The notes below the pieces were generated by a model. That model did not search any database. It had not been told where the DNA came from and was given only the letters and a program-made list of their open reading frames with translations. The position numbers and the translations under genes are program-made. From an uncultured Collinsella sp. (GTDB taxonomy: Bacteria; Actinomycetota; Coriobacteriia; Coriobacteriales; Coriobacteriaceae), in NCBI GenBank assembly GCA_934655755.1, contig CAKUHA010000010.1:1-51834 (forward strand): a DNA stretch of 51,834 nucleotides, written 5' to 3'. How positions within the stretch are numbered: position 1 is the stretch's first letter; every line of letters begins with the position of its first letter. Below are positions 1 to 10,400 of this stretch, one piece after another.

Positions 1-1497
1 AAGAACGCGAGCTATGACGGGTCGACGCTGGTTGCCCGCAACGAGGACTCGTCCAACGGGGTGTTTGAGCCCAAGCGCATGCGCGTGGTGCATCCCGACG
101 AGCAGCCGCGCGTCTATACGAGCGTCCTGAGCCACCTGACGATCGAGCTGCCCGATAACCCCATGCGCTACACGAGCGTCCCCGACGTTATCCCCGGTCA
201 CGGCATCTGGGCCGAGGCCGGATTCAATGAGCTCAACGTTGGCATGTCCGCGACCGAGACGCTTACCACCAACGAGCGCGTCCGCGGTGCCGACCCGCTG
301 GTGGACTATGTGCCCGCCAAGGGCAACGAGGGCGAGGACGGATACGTTCCGGCACAGCCCGGCGGCCTGGGCGAGGAGGACATGGTGACCCTGGTGCTGC
401 CGTACGCCAAGTCCGCCCGTGACGGTGTGCGCATCCTGGGTGACCTGCTCGAGCGCTACGGCACCTACGAGAACAATGGCATCGCCTTTAGCGACGTGGA
501 CGAGATCTGGTGGCTCGAGACCATCGGCGGTCACCACTGGATTGCCAAGCGCGTGCCCGACGACGCCTATGTGACCATGCCCAACCAGCTGGGTATCGAC
601 AGCTTTGACCTGGACGACGCCGAGGGCGTCCAGGCCGACCACATGTGCTCTGCCGACCTGCGCGCCTGGATGGCCGAGTGGCATCTGGACCTGACGCTGG
701 GCGTCGACGGCGACGGCCCGGCTGCGGTCTTTAACCCGCGCGAGGCCTTTGGCTCGCATAGCGACAGCGACCACGTCTACAACACACCACGCGCCTGGTA
801 CATGCAGCGTTGCCTCAACCCCAGCGACGTGTGGGACGGCCCTGACGCCGACTTTACGCCCGAGAGCGACGATATCCCCTGGAGCCGCGTGCCCGAGCGC
901 AAGGTGACCATCGAGGACATCAAGTACGTGCTCTCGAGCCACTACCAGGGCACGGAGTACGACTGCTACGGCAGCAAGGGCACGCCCGCCACGCGCGGCG
1001 CCTACCGTCCCATCGGCATCAACCGCAACAGCCAGCTCGCCGTGCTGCAGCTGCGCCCCTATGCGCAGCCGGCCTACCGCGCCGTGCAGTGGATGGCCTT
1101 TGGCTCCAACTCGTTTAACGCGCTGGTCCCGCTGTATGCCAACGTCGAGACCATGCCCGAGTACTACGCCGACACCCAGGCACGCGTGACGTCCGAAAAC
1201 TTCTATTGGGCCAACCGCCTGATCGGCGCCCTGGCCGACGTGCGTTTCCACGAGTGCGGTCGTGCGGTCGAGGACTACCAGGAGAAGGTCGGCGGCATGG
1301 GCCACAAGCAGATCCACGACGTCGACGCTGCCGTTGCCGCCCTGCCCGAGGCCGATATGCCCGCCGAACTCGCCCGCGCCAACGAGGAGTTTGCCGAGCG
1401 TGTGCGCGTGGAGACCGACGCTCTGCTGGGCAAGGTGCTCTACACCACGAGCTGCGCCATGAAGAACTCCTTCGCGATGAACGACAACGTGAGATAA
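1..1497 (+). CDS. C69 family dipeptidase, 5' end missing
   Basis: The frame is open from base 1, so the start lies upstream of the window. The first visible residues (KNASYDGSTLVARNEDS) match the segment that follows the N-terminal catalytic cysteine in peptidase family C69, an Ntn-hydrolase fold. The cysteine itself is therefore outside the window. About 498 residues are visible, close to a full-length family member. Typical features are the aromatic-rich segment around IWWLETIGGHHWIAKRVPDD and the C-terminal half with EYDCYGSKGTP. The family cleaves dipeptides and may also act on other amide bonds. No signal peptide can be judged because the start is missing. The next gene follows after about 70 bases on the same strand. 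Confidence 0.85.
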   Translation, partial: KNASYDGSTLVARNEDSSNGVFEPKRMRVVHPDEQPRVYTSVLSHLTIELPDNPMRYTSVPDVIPGHGIWAEAGFNELNVGMSATETLTTNERVRGADPLVDYVPAKGNEGEDGYVPAQPGGLGEEDMVTLVLPYAKSARDGVRILGDLLERYGTYENNGIAFSDVDEIWWLETIGGHHWIAKRVPDDAYVTMPNQLGIDSFDLDDAEGVQADHMCSADLRAWMAEWHLDLTLGVDGDGPAAVFNPREAFGSHSDSDHVYNTPRAWYMQRCLNPSDVWDGPDADFTPESDDIPWSRVPERKVTIEDIKYVLSSHYQGTEYDCYGSKGTPATRGAYRPIGINRNSQLAVLQLRPYAQPAYRAVQWMAFGSNSFNALVPLYANVETMPEYYADTQARVTSENFYWANRLIGALADVRFHECGRAVEDYQEKVGGMGHKQIHDVDAAVAALPEADMPAELARANEEFAERVRVETDALLGKVLYTTSCAMKNSFAMNDNVR

Positions 1498-1568
1498 AAC
1501 GCTTTGTCGCTTACGCTCAATCTTGGGTACAAGAAGGCCAATGCAGTTGTTCATGATTGGAGCCAACC

Positions 1569-1985
1569 ATGGTTATGAAATTCGATCAGCTTGTTAACGG
1601 CGCCATCAACGTAGGCTTTGGCGCCGCAGCCGTCGCCGTCGAGGGCGGCAAGAAGGTCCTCGACGACCTCAACACCAAGGGCGAGCAGGTTCGCAAGGAC
1701 GCTGGCACCCCCGATATCGCCCGCAGCGTGTCCGACATGTTCGAGCAGGCCGGCGGCACCATCTCCGACCTGACCGAGCGCCTGGGCATGCAGGGCGAGA
1801 CCGCGGCCCAGCGCGTACTTGACGAGCTCATTCTGGCCCGCGTCCGTGTCATGACCGCCCCCGAGCGCACGGCCTTTCTGGCCCACGTGCGCGACATCGT
1901 CGATTCGGTCGAGGACAACGTGACCTCGGTGCCCGTCGAGTCCGTTGAGCCCGACGATGCAGAGGATGCCGAAGAGGCCGAGTAG
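1569..1985 (+). CDS. small phasin-like helical protein
   Basis: 138 residues beginning MVMKFDQLVNG. ATG 1569 is chosen because GGAG at 1559-1562 lies 6 bases upstream; a TTG at 1557 would overlap that site. The protein is predicted helical: a Gly/Ala-rich N-terminal segment (VNGAINVGFGAAAVAVEGG), a central amphipathic part and a very acidic C-terminus (DDAEDAEEAE). The organisation recalls phasin or PHA-granule-associated proteins, but no diagnostic motif is present, so this is only a resemblance. It ends 8 bases before the AarF-like gene, so the two are very probably cotranscribed and may act together at the membrane. Function unknown. Confidence 0.7.
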   Translation: MVMKFDQLVNGAINVGFGAAAVAVEGGKKVLDDLNTKGEQVRKDAGTPDIARSVSDMFEQAGGTISDLTERLGMQGETAAQRVLDELILARVRVMTAPERTAFLAHVRDIVDSVEDNVTSVPVESVEPDDAEDAEEAE

Positions 1986-1993
1986 CAGCGCAG

Positions 1994-3757
1994 ATGGCAG
2001 ATTCCACCACCGATTACAACAATCAAGATCCCTTGTGTGACGAGGCGGCGGTTGTCGACGAGGTCGAGGCCGCCGTCTCGGGCGCTCGCAAGAAGCCGCG
2101 TGCCGTGGACATGGTGCCCGAAGAGCCCGATGCCATGGCGCCGTGCGATGAGTACCAGCTCACGCCCGCCGGTCGTCGCGAGCGCATTGGGCAAATCGTC
2201 CGCCTGGTCAAAAAGTACCGCGTGTGGGATAACCTCACGCCGGTTCGCCTGCGCCGCCTGCTTGAAGAGCTCGGACCCATGTTCGTCAAGATGGGACAGA
2301 TCTTGGCCAACCGCTCCGAGATTCTGCCGCAGCGATTTTGCGACGAGCTCCGCCGCCTGCGCTCCGACGTTGAGCCTGTGCCGTACGAGGTGGTGCTCTG
2401 CTGTCTGGAGGAAGAGTACGGTCAGCGCCTGGGAGAGATGTTTGACGCGATCGACCCCAATCCGCTTGGCAGCGCGTCGCTTGCGCAGGTGCACCGCGCC
2501 CGCTTGGTGACGGGCGAGGACGTGGCCGTCAAGGTGCAGCGCCCCGGTGCGCAGCAGGTCATGGCGCAGGATATCGACATCATCCGCTCGGTGGTGCGCA
2601 TTGTCTCTAAGTTCGTCAACACCGATCAGTTCGTCGACCTGCACGCCGTCGTCGAGGAGCTGTGGGCCTCGTTTCGCGAGGAGACCAACTTTTTGGCCGA
2701 GGCCAAGAACCTCAACGATTTCTATGAGTTCCATAAGAGTGTCCGCGGCGTATCGTGCCCCAAGTCCTACCTGGACCTGTGCACCGAGCACGTGGTGGTC
2801 ATGGATTACATCGAAGGCATCTCGATTGCCGATCCCGAGCGCTTGGTCGCCGAGGGCTATGACTTGGAAAAGATTGGCGCCGCGATTGTCGAGGACTATT
2901 CGACGCAGGTGCTCGACGATGGCTTTTTCCATGCCGACCCACATGCGGGAAACATCATCCTCAAGGACGGCATCGTCTACTTTATCGACCTGGGCATGGT
3001 CGGGCGCATGTCGAGCCACGACCGCGGTATCGTCAAGGACATGATTTTCGCCGTGGCCGAGGGCGACGTGCCCAAGCTCAAGGATTCGCTCATGCGCTTT
3101 GCCGTGACGCGCGGCGATTCGGCCGAGCTCGACCATTCGGCCTTCTTGTCCGATCTGGATTTTATCGTTGCCGACTTTGCGGGCCTCGATCTTAAGGACC
3201 TGGATATCGGTGAGTTTTTGACCTCGCTGGTGAACCTGGCGCGCAAGAACGATGTTGAGCTGCCGAGCGTGGTGACGATGTTCGCGCGCGGCATGGTGAC
3301 GCTCGAGGGCCTGCTGACCGAGTACATGCCCAATGTCAACATGATCCAGATCATTCAGACGCATATCAAAAACGAGAAGAGCACCTATACGCGCGTGCGC
3401 GAGATGGGCCGCGACTTTGCGGCGAGCAGTTACCGTGCGGCCAAGGGTTCACTCGAGGCGGCCGAGTATCTGGGGCTGGCGTCGCGCATGCTCACGCGCG
3501 GCCAGCTCAAGCTGAACCTGCAGCTTATGAGTAGCGATAAGGCGCTGCGTCAGATTGGCGCCATCGTCGACCGCATGTCGATGGCCATTGTCATCGCCGG
3601 CCTGTTTATCGGTTCGTCGGTGGTCTACTACGCGCGCATCGAGCCGGTTGTATTTGGTATTCCGGTCATCGGCTTTGCCGGCTACGTCTGCGCGCTGGCG
3701 CTGGCGCTCATGCTGGGTCGCGAGATCTGGCGCAACAGCCACGGCGGCAAGCGGTAA
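1994..3757 (+). CDS. ABC1/AarF/UbiB family kinase-like protein
   Basis: 587 residues. Family motifs in order: the ABC1 N-terminal signature around KMGQILANRSEILP (about residues 95-110), the Ala-rich loop GSASLAQVHRA (about 156-166), VAVKVQRPG with the nucleotide-binding lysine (about 178), HADPHAGNI as catalytic loop (about 313) and IDLGMVG as metal-binding Asp motif (about 331). Two hydrophobic segments near the C-terminus (about 533-552 and 555-577) anchor it in the membrane, as in UbiB/COQ8 proteins. Such proteins are atypical ATPases linked to isoprenoid-lipid metabolism. The exact substrate here is unknown, and no ubiquinone genes are nearby. It forms an operon with the small phasin-like gene upstream. 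Confidence 0.9.
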   Translation: MADSTTDYNNQDPLCDEAAVVDEVEAAVSGARKKPRAVDMVPEEPDAMAPCDEYQLTPAGRRERIGQIVRLVKKYRVWDNLTPVRLRRLLEELGPMFVKMGQILANRSEILPQRFCDELRRLRSDVEPVPYEVVLCCLEEEYGQRLGEMFDAIDPNPLGSASLAQVHRARLVTGEDVAVKVQRPGAQQVMAQDIDIIRSVVRIVSKFVNTDQFVDLHAVVEELWASFREETNFLAEAKNLNDFYEFHKSVRGVSCPKSYLDLCTEHVVVMDYIEGISIADPERLVAEGYDLEKIGAAIVEDYSTQVLDDGFFHADPHAGNIILKDGIVYFIDLGMVGRMSSHDRGIVKDMIFAVAEGDVPKLKDSLMRFAVTRGDSAELDHSAFLSDLDFIVADFAGLDLKDLDIGEFLTSLVNLARKNDVELPSVVTMFARGMVTLEGLLTEYMPNVNMIQIIQTHIKNEKSTYTRVREMGRDFAASSYRAAKGSLEAAEYLGLASRMLTRGQLKLNLQLMSSDKALRQIGAIVDRMSMAIVIAGLFIGSSVVYYARIEPVVFGIPVIGFAGYVCALALALMLGREIWRNSHGGKR

Positions 3758-3825
3758 TGATCCCCCGGGGACGGAGGAAAACGGATCATTTTGCCTTGCG
3801 TCGCTCCGGCGTGAGCTGGTCCGAA

Positions 3826-3979
3826 CAAAATTATGCCGGTTTACGGGGCTGGAGTGCCGAGCCTCGACCATGCCGAAATCCGCGCTTTTAAAACCGCAGG
3901 TAGATGAGTCGCAGGTTTTCGAAAATGGCAGGTATGGTTGCGAAGTGCTGAATCAGCGCCGTAATCCGGCATGGTTTTG
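3826..3979. repeat. 154-bp element with 25-bp terminal inverted repeats
   Basis: The left arm (3826-3850: CAAAA, two bases, ATGCCGGTTTACGGGGCT) pairs with the reverse complement of 3955-3979 with four mismatches. The interior has no convincing ORF but includes paired GCAGGT/GCAGGTTTT direct motifs. The element lies in the gap after the AarF-like gene, before the cobalamin riboswitch. It could be a MITE-like element or a structured RNA. No target-site duplication is obvious. Confidence 0.5.
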
Positions 3980-4104
3980 AAACGAGCCGTATTTAAAGGC
4001 CCGATAGCGTCCTTTTCTATCGCAAACCATAGCTTTTAGCTTGGGCTTCGCCTGTGTGCGGGGCCCTTTTGCGTGATACCATACTGACAGTAATAATCGA
4101 TGGC

Positions 4105-4285
4105 CTAGATGGTGGTGCGGAGACGCACGAATGCGCGGTTTTCCTGCGCGTTTGGGAGAATTGGGGTGCAAGTCCCCGGCTGTACCAGTAACCGTAATTC
4201 CTCTTGGCCCGGGATGCACGCGCCGCAGATCGGACGGCGCGCCCGGGTCGTTAAGGTTAAGTCGGATCGCCTCCCATCTTGCACG
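4105..4285 (+). promoter_or_regulatory. cobalamin riboswitch
   Basis: The conserved cobalamin core is readable: GGGAGAATTGGGGTGCAAG then TCCCCGGCTGTACCAGTAACCGT (about 4155-4196). This corresponds to the B12-box GGTGCAA-TCC-CTG-CC-ACxGT region. The 3' conserved strand AGTCGGATCGCCTCCCATC lies at about 4260-4278. Between them is a GC-rich variable arm (GGACGGCGCGCCCGGG). The leader runs in the same direction as the surface-protein gene at 4423. Downstream, the bases ACCCCGATGGGGGT around 4337 can form a small hairpin with an alternative ATG (4342) in its loop, which suggests translational rather than terminator control. Exact ends are approximate. Confidence 0.85.
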
Positions 4286-4422
4286 CGGCCGCGGCGCACG
4301 CTGCCGGTACGCGTTGGGCTCTGGAAGGAAGGGGGACCCCGATGGGGGTACTCAAGCGCGATATGCGCGATGACGTGGGGCAGCCGTTGGGCAATGCTCC
4401 AAGTTTAGACAATAGGAGACAA

Positions 4423-7400
4423 ATGGATATGTTTGAGGACGAGCGCCAACGCGCCTCGTGGCGTCGTCATGGAGCGATTGCCCGTGGCGTAGCCAAGCGC
4501 GGTCTGGTGGCGTTCCTGGCCTTTGCGATGGCTTTTGGTACCACGCCCGCCCAGATGTGGGCCGACGGCGCCGAGGGTATTGCCGGGGCCGTGGCACAGG
4601 CGGCGACGGCCGGCGAGGGCGCTGCGGCTGACGATAACGCTGCGGCCGATGCTGACTCGAATGGTGCCGCTGCCGAGGACGGCGCGGCTACCGGTGACAC
4701 CGCTGCGAAAGCCGCAGGCAACGATAACGCAACGGCCGATGGTGCCGCCGGCGCCGAGAACGCCGCGGCAGTAGCGTCCGTCGCTTCGGAGCAGGGCGAG
4801 GCAAAGGCCGCCGCTTCCGCCACGACGCTTACCAGCGAGGCTAAGGTCTACATCCAGGATTCCAAAGATAAGGACAGTTCTTGGTCCAATAAGTCCGGCG
4901 CGCTTAAAGCTGACGACACGCTTTGGGCCAACATGTACGATGAGGTCGAGACCGAGGATTACTGGGGCGACCCTACGACCGAGACCAAATCGATTGCCAA
5001 CCCCGGCACCTGGAACTATACCTGGCTCGCAGCAGATGCCAAGGGCTACAGTACGGCTGACTATACTCAGGAACTGGGTCATGAGCAGTCGCTTGTTATC
5101 ACGGGCGAGATGGCCGGCAAGTACATCATCTGCAAGGTTACGGTCGACGGCAAGGACTACTACGCTCCGGCATCTACGTATGATGGTTCGTTCAACAGCA
5201 ACATCATCCCCGGCCCCGTGTTGGGCGCCGGGCAGATGGAGCTTTACAGCGTCAAGCTGAACAGCGACACGCCGAGCATAGGCGATACCCTGACGGCGAC
5301 TCCGTACACAAGCTATTATCAGCAAGCCCCCGCCGATGCCAAGGTCACCTACACCTGGTTCGCATCCAACTCTTCCTCCTCTGGCTTTACCAAGATTGAG
5401 GGCGAGACGGGCGCTACGCTTACGGTGACCGATAACCTTGAAGGCAAGTACATCAAAGTCGAGGCCACGGCTGGCGTTAATACGGTGACCAAGACCACTT
5501 CCAGCAAGGTCAAGCAGGCCGGCGCAGTCGAGATTTCGGCCGTGTCTATCGTTAACACCAAGGACGGCACGAGTGTCTTTGCGGTGGGGGACACCGCTAA
5601 GGCTCGCGCTAAGGAGAAGGGCGGCGCGTACGGCGCATTCGTCGATGCGAGCAAGCTCAACTATCAGTGGCAGAGCTCTGACACCAAGGACGGCGCGTAT
5701 ACCGATATCGCGGGCGCCACGGGGGAGACCCTCGAGCTTACCGACGCTTTGGGCGGCAAGCACCTCAAGTGCAAGGTGTCTTCGAAGATCGGCTCTTCGA
5801 GCTTGACCAACTCGACGGGCGCTCTCGTTGCTGCCGCCGGTTCAATTAATATCACGAGCGTGACTATGAGCCAGACTTCGGGCAAAGTCGAGGTTGGCTC
5901 CACGATTACGGCGACTGCCAAGGCGGGCTCAACCGACGTTACCGCCGATTCGCATGTCACGTGGCAGTGGTATAAGGGCACCTCGAGCTATGCAAGCTCG
6001 TGCAACACGCCTATCGAGGGCGAGATCGGCAACACCTTGACGGTGACCGCCGCTCTTAAGGGCTACTACGTCGTGGCCAAGGCCAACGGCGGTTACGGCG
6101 AGCAGAAGCCGTATTATGCGGTGGGTCCTGTCTCCGTCGCTGGCCAAGTTGAGCTTTACGACGTGCAGTTCGAGGGCTCTCCTACTACCAATGGCGTACA
6201 CGTAGGTGATGAGCTCAAGACTAAGGTGCGCAAAAAGGACGGTTCGCGCTACAGCTATATCGACCGCACCGATAATGTGACCTACCAGTGGCAGTATGCA
6301 AATAGCAGCTCGAGCTCCGACTCCGCTTACACCGATATCCCCGGTGCCACCGAGGCCACCTATACCGTTGACGCTGCCTATGCCGGCAAGTATCTGCGCG
6401 TGAAGGTGACGAGCGAAAATACCGTTTCCAGCACGCAGAAGAAGAGCTCATACGGCGGTACGCAGTCCGTTGCTCCGCTTGGTCCGGTGACGCTTAAGGG
6501 TCAGTATAAGCTGGCGGGCATTGAGCTTGCCGATAAGAACGTTACGCTCAGCGTGGGTTCAAAGATCACACCGAGCGTGCAGGTTCCGGGTAGCTGGTCG
6601 GGCACGACCAAGGACGTGCCCGACGATGCCGAGCTCACCATGGCGTGGTATGCCAAGGGCGAGGGCGATGCCGACTGGACCGAGCTTACCGACGGCTTCG
6701 ATACGGCCGATGGCAGCTTGACCATCTCGGACGCGCTTGTCGGCAAGAAGATTAAGGTTACGGCAAGTGCGCTCGACAACACGGTTGAGTGGGTTTCGTC
6801 CGAAAGCGTTACCGCAGCGGGGGAGTACAACCTGCTGCGCGTGATCGCCAACCCGCCGATCAATAGCGAATCGACCCATCTCGTTTCGGGTGATAGCGTT
6901 AAGGCGACGGCGCAGGCCAAGCGCGCTGATGGTTCGACCACCAACGGCATCGACGTGACCGCTCAGGCGACTGTTGCTTGGTATGCGGCGGACGATGCGA
7001 AGGCTCCGGAGGCCGACTGGACGCTGCTGTCTGACATGTCGGGTGCCGATGCAACAGTCTCGGCTTCTGCTGCCGGCAAGTATCTGAAGGCTGTCGCCAC
7101 GAGCGGCAACTCGACGGTCGAGCTCGTCTCCGCCAACAAAGTTATCGCCGCGGGTTCGCTCGAGGCCGCAGCCCAAAAGCTCACCGATGCCAACAAGCAG
7201 ATTGTTGTCGATTACAGTGCCAAGGGCGGAAACGTTAACGATGCCCTGAAGGCACAGCTTGCCGACCTGGGCTTTACCGATATCGACGTCAAGGTCTTCA
7301 AGGTTGCCTTTAAGGCCAAGAATACCAAGGCTACGGTCGGCATTTCCGACGCTCAGGATAAGACCAATGGCGATGTGACGTTCTTCTACATCGACCCTAA

Positions 7401-10400
7401 CGATTACGCCGGTTACAACATCGACGGCCTGCGCAACGCCGTCGTGGAGTTTAAACTGTCGCGCGACGGCAAGACCGAGGATTACCAGCCTGGCAAGTCG
7501 GTGCAGGTTGCTTGGGACGAGGCTAAGCTGCAAGACCTTCTTGACAGTGCTGCCGAATCCCTGCAGATTGGCTACGCGGCGGGCGAGTCCGCCGATGGCG
7601 TGACCCAAAATGTCACGCTTCCGTGCGAGGCGGGTTCCGCAAAGAAATTCTCTGTTGAATGGACAAGCTCCGACACCGACCGCCTGTCTATTTCTGGTTA
7701 TAGCTGGGAAGATAAGACGGGCAAGGTTTCGCGCGCCTCGGGCGATCGAGACGTGACGCTGACCGCCAAGGTTACGGTTACGAGTGGTGACATCAAGCTT
7801 GCCGGTTCGCACAACTTCACCGTGACCGTCAAGGGCGATCCCGAGAAGGTTGCCGCCGACAAGAAGGCGCTGCAGGAGAAGGTCGACGCGGCCTTTACCT
7901 ACAACAACATCAAGTACTCCGGCACCGATATCGTTGCCGATAAGGACGGCCTGACCGCCGACCTGCAAATGCCGCGCACGAGCACGCTCAATATCGACGG
8001 CAAGTACTACGAGGTCAAGTACTCCGCCAGCACCAACGACATCACGTTCAACGGCTACAAGGGCACGGTCTTCCAGCCGTTGCCTGGCGCTCAGGCTGCA
8101 AACACCAAGATCACCCTCACGGTGACCGACGAGTCGAACGCCGAGGTCACGGCAAGCAAGACGCTCGATTTCGCCATTGCACCGCAGGACCAGAAGGAGC
8201 TCGATGCCGAGCTGTTCTACCTCGGTCTTGCGAAGTCTTCGTTCTACCTGGGTATTCTTGACGGACAGAATATCTCCGATGTGACGGGAAACCTTCATGC
8301 ACCGCTGAAGGTGTATGGTCAAGGGTCCGGTCCGGGGTCTGCTGTTAATTGGTGCTACAGCACCGAAGAGGCCGATGGCCATTATGGCTTCGTGTTCAGC
8401 GAGCTTCCCGGCGGTACGGAGAATACCTATCGTTTGCTCAAGTCGAGCAAGCCCAGAGTAATCTCGCACGAGAATCTTGTATTTACGCAGCCTGAGTACA
8501 ACACGAAGGTTACGATCAGCGGTCGTCTGAAGAGCGAGCGATTCGCTCGTTACGCCGAGCGCTACCCCGATAATTCGGACTACGCGGTACTTGCCGGCTT
8601 GGATGTTTCTGCGACGGTTAACGTCAAGGGAACGACGGGGCTCGACAACCCGAACGAGGGCAAGACCATTACGGTGACGGCTAAGGTCACGGGTGTGTCG
8701 GCAAGCGATGCCGACGGTAACTACACCGAGCAGTTGGTGGTGCCGCTGACTGAGGTCACGCTTCCTGCCGATGAAGACACGACGGCCGAGTCGGTCCTCG
8801 AGCAGCTCATGACGACTGCCGGCTGCAAGAACCTCGAGACAAACGCTTGGGGTCTTACGAGCGCGACGATGCCCGATGGCCGCGTGCTCAACATGACGAG
8901 CACCGAACCGTACAGCTACTGGTCGTTCTTCGTGAACAATGGCTACGCAAATACTGGCGCTCCAAGCTACTACCTCAAGAATGGCGATTGCGTCGAGTTC
9001 CGTTATGTTAAGGGCGACGGTACACAGAAGCCCTCGGCGGCCCCCGCTACCAATCCTGGGGCGGAGCACCCCGATGTCGATACGGCATGGAATGGCTTTG
9101 CGAACGGTGGCTCGGGGTCCGCAACAGACGCCCTGACGCCTACGACGAAGACCGATACGCCTTCATGGGCACTTAACCTTCTGACCGAAGGGCAGCAACA
9201 GGCGGGTGCATATCTCTCTGCGTCTGACCCCATTGTCGCGAACGGAAAGGTGTACCTTGTCACGGGTGCTTCGGTATATAACGGAAAGACGTGGAATGCG
9301 GTTCTCAACGAGGTTGACCCCGAGACGGGCTCCGTCGTGCGCTCTCTTGAGCTCGGGTCTTCCATGGATAGCACGTGCCGTCCCGTTATTGCGCAAGGCA
9401 TTATTCTGATTCCGCTTTCCGGTGGTTACCTGCAGGCTGTTTCCATGAAAACGTTCGAGACGCTGTGGTATTCCGATGCCTTCGCCATGCAGAATCAGTC
9501 CTCGCTGACTGTTGACGGTGACTACGTCTATATCAACACCGTTGATTATTGGTCCGGCAACGACGTGCAAAACGGTACCGTTAAGCGTATCAATATTCGT
9601 ACGGGTGCAGTTGCCGGCAGTGCCACTGTTGACGACGGCGGCTACTACTGGTCCGGTGGTCTGATGGTCAACGGTTACTATGTCGTTGGCGGAGATTTTG
9701 GTCAGGTCCGCGTGTATTCGGCTGATCTGTCAAAGCTTGTTGGTTCGATTAAGCTCTCTGGCGGCAATATTCGCTCGGCGCTTACCGTTCATGACGGCTA
9801 TATATATGCCGTTACGCGCGATGATGGCACTTTGCACAGGCTGGCCATTGGCTCTGATGGCTCTCTTACTGAGGCCGCGGCAGTTCAGTTTGCCGCCTAT
9901 TCGACTTCGACGCCTGTTTTCAGCGGAAATTACGCCTTTATTGGCGGTGCGACCGCGAGTGGTTGGAAAGGTAAGGGCCTGCTTTCAATCATTGATCTTT
10001 CCAATATGAGCGTGAAGCAGATTGCGAAGGCCGATGGCGAAGAGCTTGGCTTTGAGTCCAAGAGCACGCCGCTCGTCTCAACGCATGATGGAGAAACGTA
10101 CGTTTACTTTACGCTGAATGGTGCGAAGGGCAATTGGCCTAATTACACTAGCGGCGGCGGCGTGTACATGTACAAGCTGGGCGATGCCGAGGCAACTGAG
10201 GTATTCGTTCCTGGTTCTGGATATGCCAACTACTGCATGGCTTCGGTTGTCTGCGATCAGTTCGGCAATCTGTATTACACCAACGATTCGGGCCATCTGT
10301 TCTGCGTGAAGTCTCAGGCTCATCGCGTCAAGTTTGATGTCAAGGGCGGCTCGTCGGTTGATAGCCTGACCCCCGCTTCGGGCTCGACTGTCACCAAGCC

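Noticed and set aside
1586..3364. 592-codon minus-strand ORF opposite the AarF-like gene
   Set aside because: Shadow frame without known motifs; the plus strand encodes the ABC1 kinase motifs.
3758..3800. TGATCC...GGATCA hairpin with TTTT after the AarF-like gene
   Set aside because: Only a 6-bp stem with a large loop; too weak to call as a terminator.
6559..9069. Long minus-strand ORF opposite the giant surface protein (836 codons)
   Set aside because: It lies antisense to a clear coding gene with domain matches. Low-complexity Arg/Leu/Val composition is typical of GC-rich shadows.
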